Shown: positions 13,856 to 15,273 of the stretch, one piece after another
How the letters are laid out: each line of letters begins with the position of its first letter
How positions within the stretch are numbered: position 1 is the stretch's first letter
Assembly (NCBI GenBank): GCA_023390245.1
Contig: JAEWDF010000118.1
Location: 1-15,273, forward strand
Direction: 5' to 3'
DNA: 15,273 nucleotides
From: Pseudomonadota bacterium
GTDB taxonomy: Bacteria > Pseudomonadota > Alphaproteobacteria > Caulobacterales > Caulobacteraceae
Position numbers and translations under genes: made by a program
The notes under the pieces: model-generated
Database searches by the model: none
What the model was told of the DNA's origin: nothing
What the model saw: only the letters and a program-made list of their open reading frames with translations

Positions 13856-14905
13856 CTAAATCAGATCCGGCGCCAGGCCGCGATCCAGCGCCTTGGCGAA
13901 GACGGTGGGCAGGGCCGCCCTGGCCTGTTCCGCCGGCATCCACTGATAGGCCGCGTGGTCCTTCGCCCGCGTCGTACGGACATGCAGCGTCAGGGCGAAG
14001 TGGGTAAAGACGTGCTCCACCGTCCCCGCGTCGAGCCAATCGCCGGGAAAGGGCGGCGTGCGGGGCTGGGGCGTGGCGGACCAGTCGCTGGTGGGCAGAC
14101 CCAGCATGCCGCCGAGCAGCCCCTTGTCCGGCCGTCGCTCCAGCGCCACCCGGCCCTGGTCGTCCACGATCACATGGGCGACGCCATGGCGGCGCGGCTT
14201 CTCGGGCTTCTTCGCCCTGACCGGGAACCGCTCTGGCGCGCCGGAGGCGAAGGCGGCGCAGTCCCCGGCGATCGGGCATTGGCCGCACAGGGGCGACTTC
14301 GGCCGGCAGACGGTCGCCCCCAGGTCCATCAGCGCCTGGGCCCAGTCGCCGGGACGGCGGTCGTCGACGAAGCGTGCGGCCAGACGCTTCAGCTCGGGCC
14401 TGGCCGCTGGCAAGGGCGTCTCCACCGCGAACAGCCGGGCCATCACCCGCTCGACATTGCCGTCCACGACATTGGCGGGGCGATCGAAGGCGATGGCCGC
14501 GACGGCGGCGGCGGTGTAGGCGCCCACCCCCGGCAGGGCCAGCAACCCCGCCTCCGTATCCGGAAAGACGCCGCCATGCCCGCCCGCCACGGCGCGGGCG
14601 CAGGCCAGCAGGTTGCGCGCCCGGGCGTAGTAGCCCAGCCCCGCCCAGGCGGCCATCACCGCCGCGTCGTCTTCGGCCGCCAAGTCCGAGACGGTCGGCC
14701 AGCGCGCGGTGAAGTTCAGGAAATAGGGCGTCGCGTGCGGCACGGTGGTCTGCTGCAGCATCACCTCTGACAGCCAGACGCGATAGGGCGCGGTCCGCTC
14801 GCCCGACCCCGGCGGCGCGCGCCAGGGCAGCCGTCGCGCATGGGCGTCGTACCAGGCGAGCAGCGCATTGCGGATGGAAGGGATGGAGTCGGAGACGGAG
14901 GCCAT
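13856..14905 (-). CDS. mutY: A/G-specific adenine DNA glycosylase MutY
   Basis: Removes adenine mispaired with 8-oxoguanine. 349 residues. Catalytic E47 lies in WLSEVMLQQTTV; the helix-hairpin-helix is LPGVGAYTAAAV (124-135); catalytic D148 lies in VVDGNVERVM. The 4Fe-4S cluster ligands C200, C207, C210 and C216 show the exact C-x6-C-x2-C-x5-C spacing. The C-terminal NUDIX-like domain, which recognises 8-oxoguanine, runs from about 240, with GLLGGMLGLP and EHVFTHFALTLHV. The ATG at 14905 has no ribosome site; a leaderless transcript from the palindromic element at 14914 is likely. A longer start would run into the divergent DUF721 gene. The 3' end converges on the debranching-enzyme gene with a 7-base gap. 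Confidence 0.97.
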   Translation of the reverse strand: MASVSDSIPSIRNALLAWYDAHARRLPWRAPPGSGERTAPYRVWLSEVMLQQTTVPHATPYFLNFTARWPTVSDLAAEDDAAVMAAWAGLGYYARARNLLACARAVAGGHGGVFPDTEAGLLALPGVGAYTAAAVAAIAFDRPANVVDGNVERVMARLFAVETPLPAARPELKRLAARFVDDRRPGDWAQALMDLGATVCRPKSPLCGQCPIAGDCAAFASGAPERFPVRAKKPEKPRRHGVAHVIVDDQGRVALERRPDKGLLGGMLGLPTSDWSATPQPRTPPFPGDWLDAGTVEHVFTHFALTLHVRTTRAKDHAAYQWMPAEQARAALPTVFAKALDRGLAPDLI

Positions 14906-14913
14906 GCGTCGCG

Positions 14914-14921
14914 CTATATAG
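14914..14921. promoter_or_regulatory. Palindromic -10 element shared by mutY and the DUF721 gene
   Basis: CTATATAG is its own reverse complement and is the only AT-rich stretch in the 20-base gap between two divergent ATGs (14905 and 14926). Read as a -10 on either strand, transcription would begin at or within a few bases of each ATG. A -35-like GAGACG (14892-14897) has a 17-base spacer for the plus direction. The minus direction has only a weak candidate, TGGGCA at about 14939-14944. Confidence 0.5.
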
Positions 14922-14925
14922 GGCC

Positions 14926-15273
14926 ATGCGCCGTCCGCTGCCCACCGAAGACGAGGCCCGCGAGATCCTGTCGCGCCGCCGCACCCGCCCCGCACCCCGC
15001 CCGGCGCCGCGCGCGGGCAAGGCCTTGCAGCCGCTGATCCGGAAGCTGGATGAGCAGTTCGGGCGCGGCGCCGGCGCGCTGGAGCCGCGCTGGCGCGAGA
15101 TCGTCGGCGACCGCCTAGCCCGCGTCACCCAGCCGCAGAAGCTGATAAAGGGGCGAGGCGGCCAGCCGGGCGTGCTGGAGCTGCGCGTCGCCGGCGCCGC
15201 GGCGCTCCTGGTTCAGCACCAGTCCGAGGACATCCTGTCGCGCGTCAACCTGTTCCTGGGACAGGGCGCCGTC
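14926..15273 (+). CDS. dciA: DUF721 / DciA-type protein, cut by window end
   Basis: An open frame of 116 codons with no stop before the window ends; the 3' part is missing. It begins MRRPLPTEDEAREILSRRRT, then a Pro/Arg-rich linker, then LQPLIRKLDEQFG and LEPRWREIVGDRLARVTQP, the DUF721 core. LELRVAGAAALLVQHQSEDI and LSRVNLFLGQGAV follow. The Trp-Arg-Glu-Ile-Val-Gly segment is the family hallmark. DciA proteins help load the replicative helicase DnaB. The alphaproteobacterial position divergent from mutY supports the call. Gene symbol is by family and context only. There is no ribosome site, so it is probably leaderless, starting at or near the ATG. Confidence 0.85.
   Translation, partial: MRRPLPTEDEAREILSRRRTRPAPRPAPRAGKALQPLIRKLDEQFGRGAGALEPRWREIVGDRLARVTQPQKLIKGRGGQPGVLELRVAGAAALLVQHQSEDILSRVNLFLGQGAV

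Noticed and set aside
13829..13860. Short palindromes GGTCCGGACC and GCGC-TAGG-GCGC at the debranching enzyme/mutY junction
   Set aside because: Stems are only 4-5 bp, within or at coding ends and without a T tract; expected by chance at this GC content.

Overview
This is a GC-rich alphaproteobacterial chromosome segment, almost certainly from Caulobacteraceae and most like Brevundimonas. The grounds are a 358-codon CcrM-type GANTC methyltransferase, a division and cell-wall (dcw) tail of murC, murB, ddl, ftsQ and ftsA, a mutY/DUF721 (dciA-type) pair, and CtrA-like TTAA-N7-TTAA boxes upstream of ccrM and ddl. Genus is inferred from overall resemblance; no search was run.

Layout. Positions 1-3181 hold ddl, ftsQ and ftsA on the minus strand, reading toward an ftsZ expected just left of the window. 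The ddl/ftsQ overlap and ftsQ/ftsA spacing suggest one operon. The end of ftsA looks frameshifted: its conserved C-terminal membrane helix lies in another frame, ending at 60. Positions 3182-3358 are a divergent promoter region. Positions 3359-5822 (plus strand) carry a compact three-gene unit, lipoprotein / M48 metalloprotease / lipoprotein, coupled by two GTGA overlaps. It sits between murB and ddl, which usually adjoin. Positions 5836-8621 (minus) hold murC, a GFA-family zinc protein gene and murB with no gaps. Positions 8680-9102 (minus) encode a small secreted protein with a Cys-x-Cys mature N-terminus.

Positions 9217-10293 (plus) are ccrM, with a CtrA-like box and one GANTC site in its promoter region. 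Positions 10444-11559 encode a GT4 glycosyltransferase, preceded by a possible general-stress (EcfG-type) promoter and a leader hairpin and followed by a strong intrinsic terminator. Positions 11701-13848 encode a glycogen-debranching-type amylo-alpha-1,6-glucosidase. mutY (13856-14905, minus) converges on it. A DUF721 gene (14926 onward, plus) starts only 20 bases from the mutY start, across a palindromic CTATATAG that may serve as a shared -10 element for leaderless transcripts.

How it fits together. The minus-strand genes make and cross-link peptidoglycan precursors (MurC, MurB, Ddl) and build the divisome (FtsQ, FtsA). CcrM is the cell-cycle methyltransferase, so two CtrA-linked themes, division and methylation, lie side by side. 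The envelope protease/lipoprotein unit and the secreted Cys-x-Cys protein are the least understood parts. No tRNA, rRNA, CRISPR array, insertion sequence or phage gene was recognised.
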